From Acanthornis magna (taxonomy: Eukaryota; Chordata; Aves; Passeriformes; Acanthizidae): DNA of 64,000 bases. The stretch lies in NCBI GenBank assembly GCA_036785705.1, contig JAWUZG010000070.1, positions 5,529,001-5,593,000 on the forward strand, written 5' to 3'. The notes under the pieces are model-generated. The model saw only the letters and a list, made by a program, of their open reading frames with translations, ran no database searches and was not told where the DNA came from. The stretch's first letter is position 1. Every line of letters starts with the position of its first letter. Below, piece by piece: positions 35,520 through 47,371 of this stretch. A program made the position numbers and the translations under genes.

Positions 35520-37602
35520 ACAGAGTGCATAGCAATTAGCATGAATCCCTTTCTTTCAGCCCAACATGACCCGAACTATTCTTTTTTAAAACTGCCTTGT
35601 GGTTCTACTTCTTAATTTTATAATTTATTAACTTTATAATCACATCTTTTATATTTAGAGTACTATTCTAGCTCCCAAACACTAAGAATATTAAGAATTT
35701 CTCTTCCCATTTGTATCTTGTTCCATTACGTCCAATTTAAAACAAAAATTTTTTCTCTCTGAGTTAAGAATAGAGGCCTAGAGAATACCTTGAGTGGTAT
35801 CAGATCTGTTCAGGTATGCTGGAAAGGGAAATATTTAGAGACTCTGAGCGTACTCCTAAGCTGTATAATGAAAATTAATGTAGCATGCAGGATTTTGTTT
35901 TCATAACTTGATTAAATTGTGAGATGCTAAATGTATGGATCTTAGTTCAGGCATAATAAATCAGAATAAGTCTACTACAGTGCTCTAAGTTTATATGCAG
36001 ATTATAAAATTAAACCATTACAATGCTGTCAGTCTGAGTTGTTTAATCTGACCTGAGACATTTATTAGACAGGACATTCTAGACCTCTTATAAAGCTACA
36101 CTCATGAGAATTAAATGTTTCCACCAAGTTAAGCTACTTCAATATTGACATTCTTCCCCAGAATCAAAAAAGAGCCTGGCTAGGATTTCCATAGAAAACC
36201 AATTCTTTCAGTTGGTATTTTGCTTTGTTCTGTTTATTGCCATTATTGCAAACTAAATCAGATTCTATTTGATCTCCTTAGCTTCTGAAACTATATTTGG
36301 TTGTACTTCCCAAGAGCTTGCTCAGCAGTGCCAATGCATTATGGAATCAATGTGGAACAGGAAGAAGACAAGCAGGAAGCTTTAAGTGTCTGATACAAAT
36401 GCATTTCTATGACTTTATAATGGCTTGAGCAGATGTGCTGTTGTTTTTCCATCTAGGTGTATACAGTTATTAATATTTTAAGACATTTCCTGACCAGAGT
36501 CGCTGCTGCTGTTGTCAGCCAATATCCTTTGTTTATTGCACATTTTCAAAATGAGTAGTGATCCTCCTCCATGCAACAGCTTGTTTCTCTTTCAAAATGA
36601 ACTCTATTAAAAAAAAAAAAAAAACCTTCTTAGCCCTTCTGTTTGACTGTGTAACCACGTGTATTCAGATAGTTATCCATTATAAGGTTTTAGGAGTGAA
36701 TGCATTCATTTGCCTTAGTTTTAGACCTAAATAAAAATGATGAGAGTATGAGATTTGAAATTCTGAGTTGCTTATTTCCTGTTGCTCAGCTTGTTGAAAA
36801 TTGGAGCTGAGACAAAGTCCAGAGATTTGGTAGAGATATGAGAAACAGAGAGGAATTCCTATAGAGAAAAACAACTTGTCTCTGATTTTCACTCCCAGTC
36901 TGGTCTCTTTATACTCGTTCAGTATCTCTTCCTCACAAGCTGAAAAGCTTTGGGAAGGACTTTTATCAGTACAAGTGGAGAAGGAACAGCCTCCTCAGAA
37001 TGTGTTGCCTGAGAGGATAACCTGGGCACATCTAATCAATTCTCTGCCACTCTAGGAGCCTCAGGAAATGGTGGTGTATTGATGTCTCCCTGATTTAAGG
37101 CCTGTGGCTCAGTGTTTGGCCTCCAGAGAGCTCGATGGAGGATTCTGAAGTGAAATTCAATGATAGGAAGTCTCAAAAGGTGATCTAATGGTAGAAATCA
37201 TCAATAGATGAACTAATGGGGTTTGCCAGGTTAAAGAAGATGCTGTGAGTTTACTAGTGGGGTTATAACTGAACAGTGAGGAAAACAGCCCCAAATGGAT
37301 AAGAAATTCAGAAAAGGAGATAGAATAAAAATACCAGGAAAAGGGAGGAAAACTTTTCATGGTTGCTGTTACACAGGCAAGGGTGAGGATAAAGAAGGCA
37401 AACCCCAGTGTCTAGGTTGTTGAACATCACCTACTTTCTGAATGGAATGTTTGTACAATGTATAGATACAGAGTAAGATGTTATCAGTGAAGGAAAGTGG
37501 AGGAAATATGAGGAAAGAACAAGACTGCCTGTGCCACAGGTAAAGAGAGAAACAAAATGAAGTCCAGCTGTCTCCTTATTCCTGCTCTCTTTTTTTTTTT
37601 AG
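35520..37602. other. AT-rich non-coding stretch with a poly-A run
   Basis: Single-copy AT-rich DNA. It contains a 17-nt A run at 36609-36625. No gene or mobile element is recognised. Confidence 0.55.
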
Positions 37603-37621
37603 AAATAACTGCTGAACACAG
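37603..37621 (+). other. Candidate 19-bp microexon
   Basis: One of the strongest splice-site pairs in the window: CTGCTCTC plus ten T then AG, 19 bp, and CACAG|GTGAGA. Only entry phase 1 is open (ITAEH), leaving in phase 2, so it would shift frame if optional. It may equally be a non-coding or chance pair. Confidence 0.12.
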
Positions 37622-40451
37622 GTGAGAATTTACTCTCTTGTACTGTCTGTAGTTTGTGTGTGTGTGTGAAAGAAGACTTGAGCCAGTTTTGGAGAAATTT
37701 CAATTAGTACTGCTTAGGGAAGGCTTCTCTTCAGAAAAACTTTGAATAAAGTAAAATTCACCCTGTTAGTGAAGAGACTAGAAGAAAGATTCAAAGATTA
37801 AAGGAATGAGAAAATGGGCAGATTTCGAAATGTTTTTGCAATGCTTCCCAGAAGATCATATGGTGTAGCCTTACAATTTGAAGATATTTTGCTAATATGA
37901 ATTTTTATCCTTTAGTTGTCTTTTGTACTTAATTATTTACTCATTTGTTTAATAAGACAAGTTAAGAGTCTTAGGCAAAAACCATTACTTAAAATGCAAA
38001 TGATCTTCTGTACTGATTTTATTTAGGGAGTTAACAAACTCTATGAATAGAAGGGCCAGACAAACCACTGTAAAATTTCTATTCCATTCCTTTGGAAAAT
38101 CCTCCCCTTTGCCCTCCCATTCTTAACCACAACCACACTTATATCTGCTATTTTGAGGAATGCCAACATTGTTCTCGGTTGTATTTTCCTTGCAATTTTG
38201 GTGGTTATAAATTGAATTCTTCATCCTCTCCTCTTGTTCATATTTTTTAACCTAAATCAAACTCATATGTCAATCTCCAATTAACTAATGCATGCCACAG
38301 AAACTTAAGCAACAAGATTGTGAACTATATACTGAGAATGACATAATACTTGATAAAATACCAAATATTTACCAAGCTAAAGCCAGGGAAAATCAGTGTC
38401 AGTGGCAGCAACAGAACTGAGAAAGGCAGTAAACATCAGCTAAGTTAGCTCATTTTGACAGGAAAATAACTTTTTCAATCTAAAAAAAAGTGCTGTAAAT
38501 ACACAAAGTATGTTATTTGTTGATGATAAGTTGTTAGTTAATGACAAACAGGCCTAAAACTGCCAGTAATCATAAGCTGCCGTATCTGCACTGAAATTCA
38601 TATAGCTCCTCTGATTTTCATCAATTAAACATCTGGTCTCAAACCTAACAATACTGCTGGTGTGAGCCAACTGATTTTTTTTAAATCCACATGGATCCGC
38701 GGGGTCTGCTTTTCTGTGACCCTGACTGTTGGGACATCCACTGCTTTAGCATTCCCAAAATAAGCAGACGTCTTCCCAGTGAATATGAAATGCATCTGCT
38801 GAACTCTTTCCTTACTTATCAGCTCAGTCACGCTCCCTCCCTCTGTCACGTGTCCCTCCAGGCTCCTCACCTGGTGCTGTGTCAGGTGTGAGCAGCTTGC
38901 CACCACTTCCACAGCCTTGTGTGTAAGGACAGCTTGCCCTCCTTAGCTCTCCTCCCACAGCAGACTTCCTGTTCCCACTCCTCCCCATCTGCTCCTCCAC
39001 TATTCCCAAATCCATCTGCTTCTTATATTATCAACATATTTTTTTTATGCTGTCTCTGCTGAAGAGAGCAGCCTGCCTGAGTTAGTTTGTAAGGCTCTTG
39101 CTTTATATGTTTATAGTTGAGCCTTTTGAGGTTTCTGTTTCATTTGTGACTTGCACTTTAAAATAACCTTTTTTTTTTTTTTGTTATTCCATTTTGTCCA
39201 TCTCACCTGAAATAGATAAGTCCATAAGGCAGGGATGCTGCCTTCCTGCAGGTCTAGAAAACATCTGTCATGCGACAGTGATAGGGAAAATGTCTTCATG
39301 GTAGTAGGAAGAAAAGGCTGGAAATATCCTCATAAATGCACTGTGAGATGGGACTGAAATGCTCTTAAGAATTTTTTAATTCAAAGCTCTTTTGTCCTTA
39401 TTTACTCATTGAAGATGCAATCTTATCTGCAGATTGCCCCCTTTTGAAGGGGGTGTTTGGATATTCCTGTGGTACTAATCTTTTCCACAGTGTGTCCTGC
39501 AGGCCCTCTGGGAAGTGGTGGGAACTAACACAGCCATTTGCCCAGCTAAGAAATTCCCTTTATAGAAATGAACACAGGAACTGCCTTAAAAAGGGGTCTT
39601 TTGGAAGAAAAGAGGTCACAGTTTAACCAGAGACAATGAACCCCTATTTACAAGGCCTTTTTTTTTGCTGTTATTTTTTAAAATATATTTTAAACTGATA
39701 TTTGGCTTTCATGTGTCTAGTGGCTGCCCAGTGTGAGTTAAGAGAAAGTTGAATCTAAACATTACATAGCCGTTGGACCTTGAAATCCAGTGCTTTGCTA
39801 AATTTAAGTATTGTTTAGTGTCTGTATTTTCTCTTCATGAAGGTGTTTACACACCATGCTCCTTCTTCAGGATTCTCACTTAAAAGGAATGAAATGAGAT
39901 CTTCAAATGTATCTCAACATAAGAATTTTCTCATTTTTATAGCTTCTTTCACCTTAGGTATTTCAGTTTTCGAATCTTCTTTTTAGAAAGTGAACATCGG
40001 AACTGTGAACAAATATTCCTTGGAAGTTTAACAAGCTTCAGTCTAGAGATTAAAACACACTTCTGCTCTATACTCCTCTATTTATGTATCTGAAGTTAAT
40101 TTATACTTACCAAAGATCAAACTCCATTTAAATTACCTGCACACTGACATATAAATCCCTTCCCATTGCTGCTTTTTAAGGCTCAATCTCTTACAGTATG
40201 GGCCTATAGTGATACCTATATGTGTGTCTGTGTAAGCCCCACAGTGCAGGTCAGTGGAAATTAATAATCACAGATCGCCCATGAAAATGCTGAATTGCAT
40301 TGGAGTTAATATCAATTTGTCAGGGCCCCTGCTAGTAAACTTCCATTCAGTGATTATCCCCCATTTTCAGCTCGATCTTGCCCTGTTGATACACATCTCA
40401 CTGATACTGGATAGTGGTAAACAAATCAGAAGTGCATATCTTAAAGAGGTC
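37622..40451. other. AT-rich non-coding stretch
   Basis: A (GT)n run lies at 37654-37669, with poly-T at about 39170-39182. A strong 3' splice site preceded by a perfect TACTAAT branch-site word (TACTAATCTTTTCCACAG ending about 39490) opens 24-45 codons but has no donor. On the minus strand TATCTATTTCAG abuts GTGAGA at 39201-39209, another zero-length splice motif. No gene is recognised. Confidence 0.5.
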
Positions 40452-40770
40452 TCAGATTATCGCATCTGTGCAGTTGCTCCCATTAGTGAAATGTATGATC
40501 TCAAAAGATTGAATGGGATATTTGACAAGATCTGTTTTCCATAAAAACATGCTGACTGGCAGTAATTGTCTTCCTCTCCCTAAGTTCTTTATCAGCTCCA
40601 TCCCTTTTTGGTCTTCCACTGTTTTGCCTAAAATAGGTGTCACTGGCCAGCCTGCAATTACTTGGGTCATCCAGCTTGCTCTTTGTGGGCATTGGCAAAT
40701 TATTAGCTTTGTTCCAATCTTCTTGAATTCCCTCATTATTAAAAGATTTATTTAAAATGGACATCATCAG
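40452..40770 (-). pseudogene. Degenerate CR1/L3-type LINE reverse-transcriptase fragment
   Basis: Minus-strand translation recovers conserved blocks of the CR1-clade reverse transcriptase N-terminal region in the right order. They are GIQEDWNKANNLP (the EDW-KAN block), a P-DDPSN-R block, PVTPILGKTVE in a second frame, TITASQHVFMENRSC (the SQHGF-KGRSC block) and a final FEIIHF. The blocks alternate between two reading frames, so there are at least two frameshifts, and in-frame stops interrupt it. The upstream and downstream parts of the LINE are missing or unrecognisable. This is much older than the CR1 3' ends elsewhere in the window. The subfamily (CR1 or L3) is uncertain. Confidence 0.82.
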
Positions 40771-42071
40771 GCTGGATATACATTCAACAGCTCTTCTAGG
40801 AATCTCTGCCTCTTACCTTGGCCAGTTGTTTTTAAAGTGTTTATAGCTAGCTGACACCAATTAGGATCTTCCATGACCAGGAACTTCATCCAGTGTGGAT
40901 TGTTATGGATCACAGTCTGATACTTTTTCAAGAGTTGTCTGTTGCAATCTTTCTCTTTGTTTGTTGTCTTAATTGTGACCCATCTGGCTGTTTAATGAAG
41001 TTACTGTCTTTCTTTAGATATGGTTTTGTAGTCTTTTCTCAAATGATAAACATCTTCCCAAGTAGTTTGATTCATTTACTTTTCATTTACTTTACAGTTT
41101 TTCTTTCCAATCACTTCAGCTTAGTTTTTTTTCTCTCTGGGAAAGGAGATGGCTTGAAGCAATATGTCTGGAAAACTAAGTGTGTCACTGTAACCAAGCT
41201 TTTTTTCACCCGTTTTAAACTTGATCAGACCATTGGAGTGGTGACAACTCTTGTTGAGAAGAAAATACATCTATTTTAAAAAAGTTTAAGTCAGTGTTAA
41301 TCTGGGGCTGGTGGAAGTGGGGATAGTGGTTTAAGCGTGAAATAAGAGGATCAAGAAAATTTTGAGACCAGTCTTAAAATGGTATTATTGTAACATTTTC
41401 CATGAATTTCAGAAGGCAGAAAATATTGTTTTCAAGAGTGCTTTGTGCAGTAGCCCACGTTTTGTATCTGGCTTATTTTAGTGGGGTTGTTTTCAGAGAT
41501 GGACGCCTATCATGGCATTAAGTGAGTTTTTATAATAATAACTCTTGTTCGTAGTGCTACTGCACATCTGTGGGTGACAGTAAATCCTTATGTCTTCACC
41601 TGCCTTCAACATTAATATGAGATACAAACAAATGATTGTTTGTAATAAAAATAAGTAACCCATTAGATAGCTTCCAGAGGATGTGCAGCTCTTTTTGGTT
41701 ACTGGCTTTGGTTAATGAAATAAAATTGACAAAGGAAAGCCCAGGAAAGATTTATTGTTACATAAATCTTAGGTATATTTTGTACATCCTTGGAACAACA
41801 GATCTTTAGACATTAGCTTTAAATAGATTTACAGGAGTCAAAGGTCATAGTTCCTGAAAACAGAGGAAACTATGCATAGAGATTGTGTTTATTTTCAGTC
41901 TCTTAAAAAAATCAAATGAAACCATTCAGTGTATAAAGCAGAAGCACTTTGTTATGAGTAGCAGAACCAAGGACTGCGGATATTTTCATCTCCCTGGTTA
42001 CCATGTGTAACAAAAACAGATGTAGAAAAACTTGTGGGTATTTTTTTTGTCATTACTTGCTGTAACAGATT
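40771..42071. other. Non-coding stretch next to the old LINE fragment
   Basis: Possibly more decayed LINE sequence just to the right of 40770, but I could not align it. A plus-strand ORF (40893-41279, 128 codons) is hydrophobic and phenylalanine-rich, as expected from T-rich DNA, and is not called as a gene. Confidence 0.45.
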
Positions 42072-42117
42072 TTTATATATATATATATACTATAATATAT
42101 ATTTCTATATTTATATT
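42072..42117. repeat. AT microsatellite
   Basis: About ten TA units followed by degenerate TATA/ATTT sequence. Confidence 0.95.
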
Positions 42118-44712
42118 TGTAGTTTGTTTAAATAAATGCAGCAATTCTCTGGGAACATCTGCCTATAGAGCAGGCACCCGAAAACCCCACAGCAGTTTGG
42201 AAGAGGAGAAAATATGCAGTGGCCTCTGAGGAGGGAATCTGGTAATAGATCTGTACCACCTTCCTGAATGAGTGACAACTTTAATTACATGGTTTTACTG
42301 CAGGATAGACAAAGATAGATTTACAGGATAGATGAAAACCCAGCACTGAGATGTTTTTCCACAGACTGCATGCCAACAATTTAATTTCAAATAACCCATT
42401 TTTAAATTATAAACAGTTTTAAATGGAGATTATTTTCCTGAATTGTTGAGTACAAAATGTCATCCTTATTTAAAGCTGAAGCAGAGAATGATTCAGATCC
42501 CCTTTCTGACTAGACTGGGCACAGCTCTGGTCTTCTCTGGACAGGGTGCACAGCAGAGCCTGGTTCATTGTTCCTTGCCTGGTGATTTCAGTATTTTTCC
42601 ATACAGCACTATCGAGGATCGTATTTATCCTTTCCATTTGTTTTAATCTAAATCTTGATCTCTACACCAAGTACCATTTGTCAGGGCTTTTCCAGCTTTG
42701 TTTTTTTGGTTTAACCAGTTCATGGTCCTGCATTTACTATGGAGGAAAATTTGGTGCGTCTTAGGGATCTGCCCTTCCTTGTTCTTCATCAGGTTTATGA
42801 ATCAAACGGAGCATTCTCTTCTTTTCCTTGCTACCCAACAGTGGCTGGTCATGTCACTAACCAAGCATGGGATTGTTTGTGGACTTTCATCTTGGCTTCC
42901 CCCGGAATCTTTGAACAGTCTAGCTCTTTTATCTGAGAGACTGAGAAATTGGGTCATGTGGCTTACATTTCGGTGTCAATTACTGTATCTGTGGGTCACC
43001 AACTTGTAAGGTAATGAGTTCCTCCCACTAAACTGTTGCTTTTGGGAGCATACTGGTCCATAACCTAATGTATTTATTTGTTTGTGGGGCTCTAATCAGA
43101 GTAAGGGCTAGGTGCTTAATTACACTGTAAAACCAAATCACACGGAATCAACATCACTGGAGTGGCTGCAGCTGCTCAGCTCTGTCTGGAGCACACTGGT
43201 AAGTGGAAGTATCCCTGTCCTCTGAATACACTGAATTTAATGGACTTAAGGGAGGCTGAAATGCCTGGAGATTGTAACAGGCAGAAGGAAAAACACAAAT
43301 GGGAGAAGCAAAAATAGAAAGATAAATAATCAGAGTGTTCATAACTTGTGTTTTAATAACGGTAGAAATACACAAATCTTTCAGGTTTTAGATTGGGGAT
43401 CACGGAAAATGAAGTGCTACACAGGTCTGCAAAACAAGCCTTCTGAGAAGCTCGTGTTTGGCACTTCTGCTGCTTAGGCATTAGGAATCATGGTACAATT
43501 TTCTTTCATGGACACAGACATGATGACTGGAACTCTTACTGATTAGATCATGCTCACTACAACTTCAAGGGAAGAGTTCACAGGTTCTGTGCATGGTCTA
43601 ATTTTACTCATCCAAGTCAGATGCTGATTTAGAAGCTCCATTTCCCAGGTTTCCTGGCTATACAACAGAATGAAAGAGGCTAACATCATTAACAAAAAAG
43701 GCCTGTGTTTTCCTGCTTTCATACGTTTCAGTCTTTTTGCCACTGTCTCTTTCCAGCTTCAGCCAGGAGAGTTTCAATTGTGTTTGCACAGTGTATCAAA
43801 TGTAATGTGCAGTTGATCTTTAGGACCAAAATCTTGCAATGCAATTAGACTTTTAAAATAATATATTCTGAAGCATCTTGCCCTGAGTTTTCCTTTCTTT
43901 TTACTCTCTCTATCATACTTTCTGTAGTGATTTGTGGGATCTCTGCCCCAAAAGCTGGCTCTGTAGGGTCCTTTCGGACAGTGGGCTTTCCTTAGAGGCA
44001 CAAGTCAGTGCCGTTTATGCACAGCCAACAATATCACGCTGTTATCTTTCTGAGTCCCCTGAGTTTTTATTGCTGAAGTTATTTTATTGGCAAAGCTTGT
44101 CTCTGGATCAGTCACGAGCCAGCACTGGTGTCCTGTAAGCAGGAGGTCTCACAGCAGCCAGCAATGCTGGCAGTTGTGTTTTGTGATGAAGAAAAACCTT
44201 TGCTTTTGTAATGTGCCCACCAGTTCCCAGCACTCAGCAGCTCCTAGGAGTGAGGTCTCCCAGCACTGGAGTAAAGTGAGGGCAGGAGCAGCTGCTGGGC
44301 ATTATGGAGAGTGTTTAAAGCACTGTACAAAGCCAGATTTAGCTGCTCTCCGTCAGCCTAAGCTGACCCTATAGGTACGTGCAGGGCACATTCATAAAGA
44401 ACAAAAGGTCAAAGAGTCAAAGACTCAGAATAATCAGCCAACTAAATGAATGGAAAAAAAATACTGCTTCCTTTTTTCCCTTTCACTTGGGGATTGGATA
44501 TTTGCCACCAAGCTTCAGACATAATTAAAGCAGGGGCCTTGTTCACAGCAGGTACAGCAGAATACCTTCTTTCATAGCTGCTCCACTACAATAACTCTGT
44601 TTTTCTTGCATCAGAACGATTATTTTGTTCAAATGCTTCTCTGGGGTATAGCTCTTCCTACACTTTGTGGAGAAACGCATGATTCCAATACCTTTCTCTT
44701 CCTTCCTTTCAG
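42118..44712. other. Non-coding stretch
   Basis: No recognised gene or repeat. A 5' splice site (CACTG|GTAAGT at about 43199) lacks a convincing acceptor. Short ORFs lack coding character. Confidence 0.5.
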
Positions 44713-44791
44713 GCTATGCCTTTACAAAGGGTAGTGGAGAACCTCCCAGATTAACAAGAAATCTCTGGAAAGCCGTGGTTGCACAGACAAA
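44713..44791 (+). other. Candidate 79-bp exon
   Basis: The acceptor is one of the best in the window (CCTTTCTCTTCCTTCCTTTCAG). The only open frame is entry phase 1, encoding YAFTKGSGEPPRLTRNLWKA and a few more residues up to ACAAA|GTAAAT. It would exit in phase 2; without splicing, translation stops at the donor's own TAA. The donor is moderate. The peptide is polar and plausible but unrecognised. Confidence 0.17.
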
Positions 44792-45120
44792 GTAAATGGG
44801 AATGATGTCAAGGGCTGAGTTAATCAGGCTATGGCTTTGCTTTTGGAAGACAGTGAAAAGTCTGTGAGGTAGAGAAGGATGACACCTGCATTGTGCCCAA
44901 ACTTGCCCTGTATCATGAAAACAATGAAGATGAAAGTAGCTGTTCCTCTGCAGAGAGATGTAATCAGTCCCTGTATATAGTGTAGCTGTTGGATGTCACA
45001 TTTCTACTTGAATATGTCTTGCAAGAGACCTCCAAATACAGTGAAGTCATGAAATAAGTAAAATACATAGATGAATATCATAAAATCCATCACTCGGAAT
45101 GATTTTTTTTTTTTCTCTAG

Positions 45121-45222
45121 TGCAGTTTTTCTGTGTCTTATGTGGGAGGGATATACCATCCTGAAAAGGTCTTGAGGATTTTTCTACAAAAAGTTTCAGA
45201 AAATTGTGTTTCAGGTAGGAAA
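45121..45222 (+). other. Candidate 102-bp exon with two alternative donors
   Basis: A very strong T-rich 3' splice site ending TCTCTAG is followed by a frame open only in phase 0. It encodes CSFSVSYVGGIYHPEKVLRI, then FLQKVSENCVSGRK, up to AAA|GTAAGT at 45222 (phase 0-0, 34 codons). A second donor, TTCAG|GTAGGA, lies 8 bp earlier (exon end 45214, exit phase 1). Only one of the three frames is open, and the downstream donor is a full GTAAGT. The product is not recognised. Confidence 0.2.
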
Positions 45223-47256
45223 GTAAGTCTGTGTGGATGGTGATAGAAAGGTTACATTTGTACCTCTATTTTATGCACAGACCTTGGGGTCCATTTCCTT
45301 AAAAAGCTAGCTTACAATGCTGCTCTTTTGTGAAAATCGCAGCTAAATTTTGAGGAATCCACTCTGAACTGGCTAAGTTGAGCATAGTAGGCTGAAGTAT
45401 ATTTTACTGTTTATAAATCCAGCTGGTTTCCAAATGTTCTGGGGTCTAGTTTAGCCTTCTAATACAATTATGAAAAAAAGGTCAGGCTAAATGTCAGGTG
45501 TTGACAAAGTACTGATTGTTTCCACTTTGCAGGCTTCATAAATGTCAAGAGAAAAGAACTCTGCTGTCTTGCCTTATTAGAAAAGAATTTAGTGAATGTA
45601 ATGCGTCTGAAGAGTATTAGTGTGGCAGCACGGCAAAGAGTCTCAGTCTCCTTTCATATCAGGTACCCATGGAGGAATGGAGGCATAGACAGGTTTCTCC
45701 ATTTTGACTTAATGCTGTCTATCCAAAGTCACTCTGAGAAATTGGGTGTGCAACTCAAAATCTCTTTCATGCTCATTTTTTCGTTTCGAATTTTAGCCTT
45801 CCTGGGGAAGTTACCTGCTACTCTGTGTTATTTTTGTTTCCTCTTTTTTTTTTTTTTTAATTCCTTGATAGATCATCTCCACAACTCCTTTTCCATGTGA
45901 TTACAATCACCACCATCCTGCACTCCACTTTTTCTACTAATTAATACTTATGGTAACAAGATATCAGTTCCTAGTAAGAATATCCTTGATCATCCTCATC
46001 AGTCATTAGGTTGTGTCTACCAAGTAAATACTTAGCACCTGATTCAGAACTCTTGACTGACAGGTAGTAGGAAGGATTTTGAAGAAAGTGAAATATGGTA
46101 CAGTAACTGTTCTGGGGAATTGCAATGTGTGGTGACAGCATGCCACCTTTGAATTTAACTGAATTGTAGCATTATTTAATCATTCAGAGCCAAGGGAGGG
46201 ATAAGGGAGCATTTCTTCAGAGCCGTAGTTAAAGCTCAGGAAGCTACAACAGAATCATTGCCACCAAATATTATCTCCTGAGTGTTCGGGAAACTCCAGT
46301 GGTAAAAAGGACAATAAATCAAAGAAGTGTACAAAGAGTTGGAGTGACATATTTTGGTCTCTGCTCAGTTCCTGAGTGGTGTTACACGAGACTTTTTGCC
46401 TCCAAGATATTCCTGTTGGATTGGGATATGGGAGTTCTGTGCTCTTACGCAGAGAAAGTTGGAAGCCAGGAGGGGATATCAAGTGGCTCTAAAAGGTTGT
46501 GTTTATACAACAGGATGGAATAGAATTTACAGGAATAGGTGAGGACCTTTTTTAGGTGAGATGGTACTAAGTAATGGCCCTGACCTGTGAGTGTCATGTT
46601 CTTTCTTGTCCTGCTTGAAGACAATTGGAAATTAAAATTAATGCTCAGAATAATTTCATGAAGATTTGTGAAATTTTAGTTTCCACATGTAGTACCAGAA
46701 GACACAGCCTGGAGCTGTCCCCTTCAGGTCAGTAGAGACTTTGAGGTGACAGTATTTATAAATAAACATAGGATAATGATGGTATTTATAAAAACTCAGT
46801 ATTTGTACACATGCAGCTTTATCCTGAAAACCATAAAATACAATTTTAAAAACTGTTTATTTAAAACCAAAATGGTATTGGGCTAAAACAGAATAATTGT
46901 GCCATTATGAATGAATGCAAAATACCTCATTTACCTTCTGATGTATTCTGCTTAAATTTTGGGCAGAGGAGGCAAAATGTTTTTTTTTTTTTTTTTTTCT
47001 GGCAGAAATCTGTCTGTGCATTTTAAATACATACATTTAAGGTAGCTGCCAGGGATTGCTCTTCCTATATCTCTAACAATGCTTTAATCCTTTGTGTGAC
47101 ATCCTCATGCAGTATGGCACAAGGGATGGATAACATGGCTCCATCTGGGAAAGTGGAGGCTGCCTAGAACATAGGAATTTTTTTTCAGTGCCACTTGGGA
47201 GACTACAAAAGGCATTCATTTTAAAAGTAGACCAGGGCAATTACCACTACATTTAT
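45223..47256. other. Non-coding stretch with poly-T runs
   Basis: Contains T runs at about 45845-45859 and 46980-46998 (19 nt). No gene or mobile element is recognised. Confidence 0.55.
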
Positions 47257-47371
47257 GTTAGAGGTTAACATTAGTGTTATTTCCTCTATTGCCTGGTTTT
47301 ACAGAATGTTATGCCCCACTGCTTTTATTAGATTCAAGCAATGGATGAAATAAATGTTATTAACCTCTAAC
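47257..47371. repeat. Imperfect inverted repeat / hairpin (arms about 35 nt)
   Basis: The left arm (47257-47292) begins GTTAGAGGTTAA. The reverse complement of the right arm (47338-47371) begins GTTAGAGGTTAA as well, a perfect 12-bp terminal match, followed by a gapped match ending ATTGC in both. The loop is about 45 nt. An RNA copy would form a pre-miRNA-like or MITE-like hairpin. No coding sequence is involved. Confidence 0.85.

Noticed and set aside
39490..39540. Collagen-like GPLGSGG frame after a TACTAAT branch word
   Set aside because: Only one of three frames, ends in a stop after about 11 codons, no 5' splice site.
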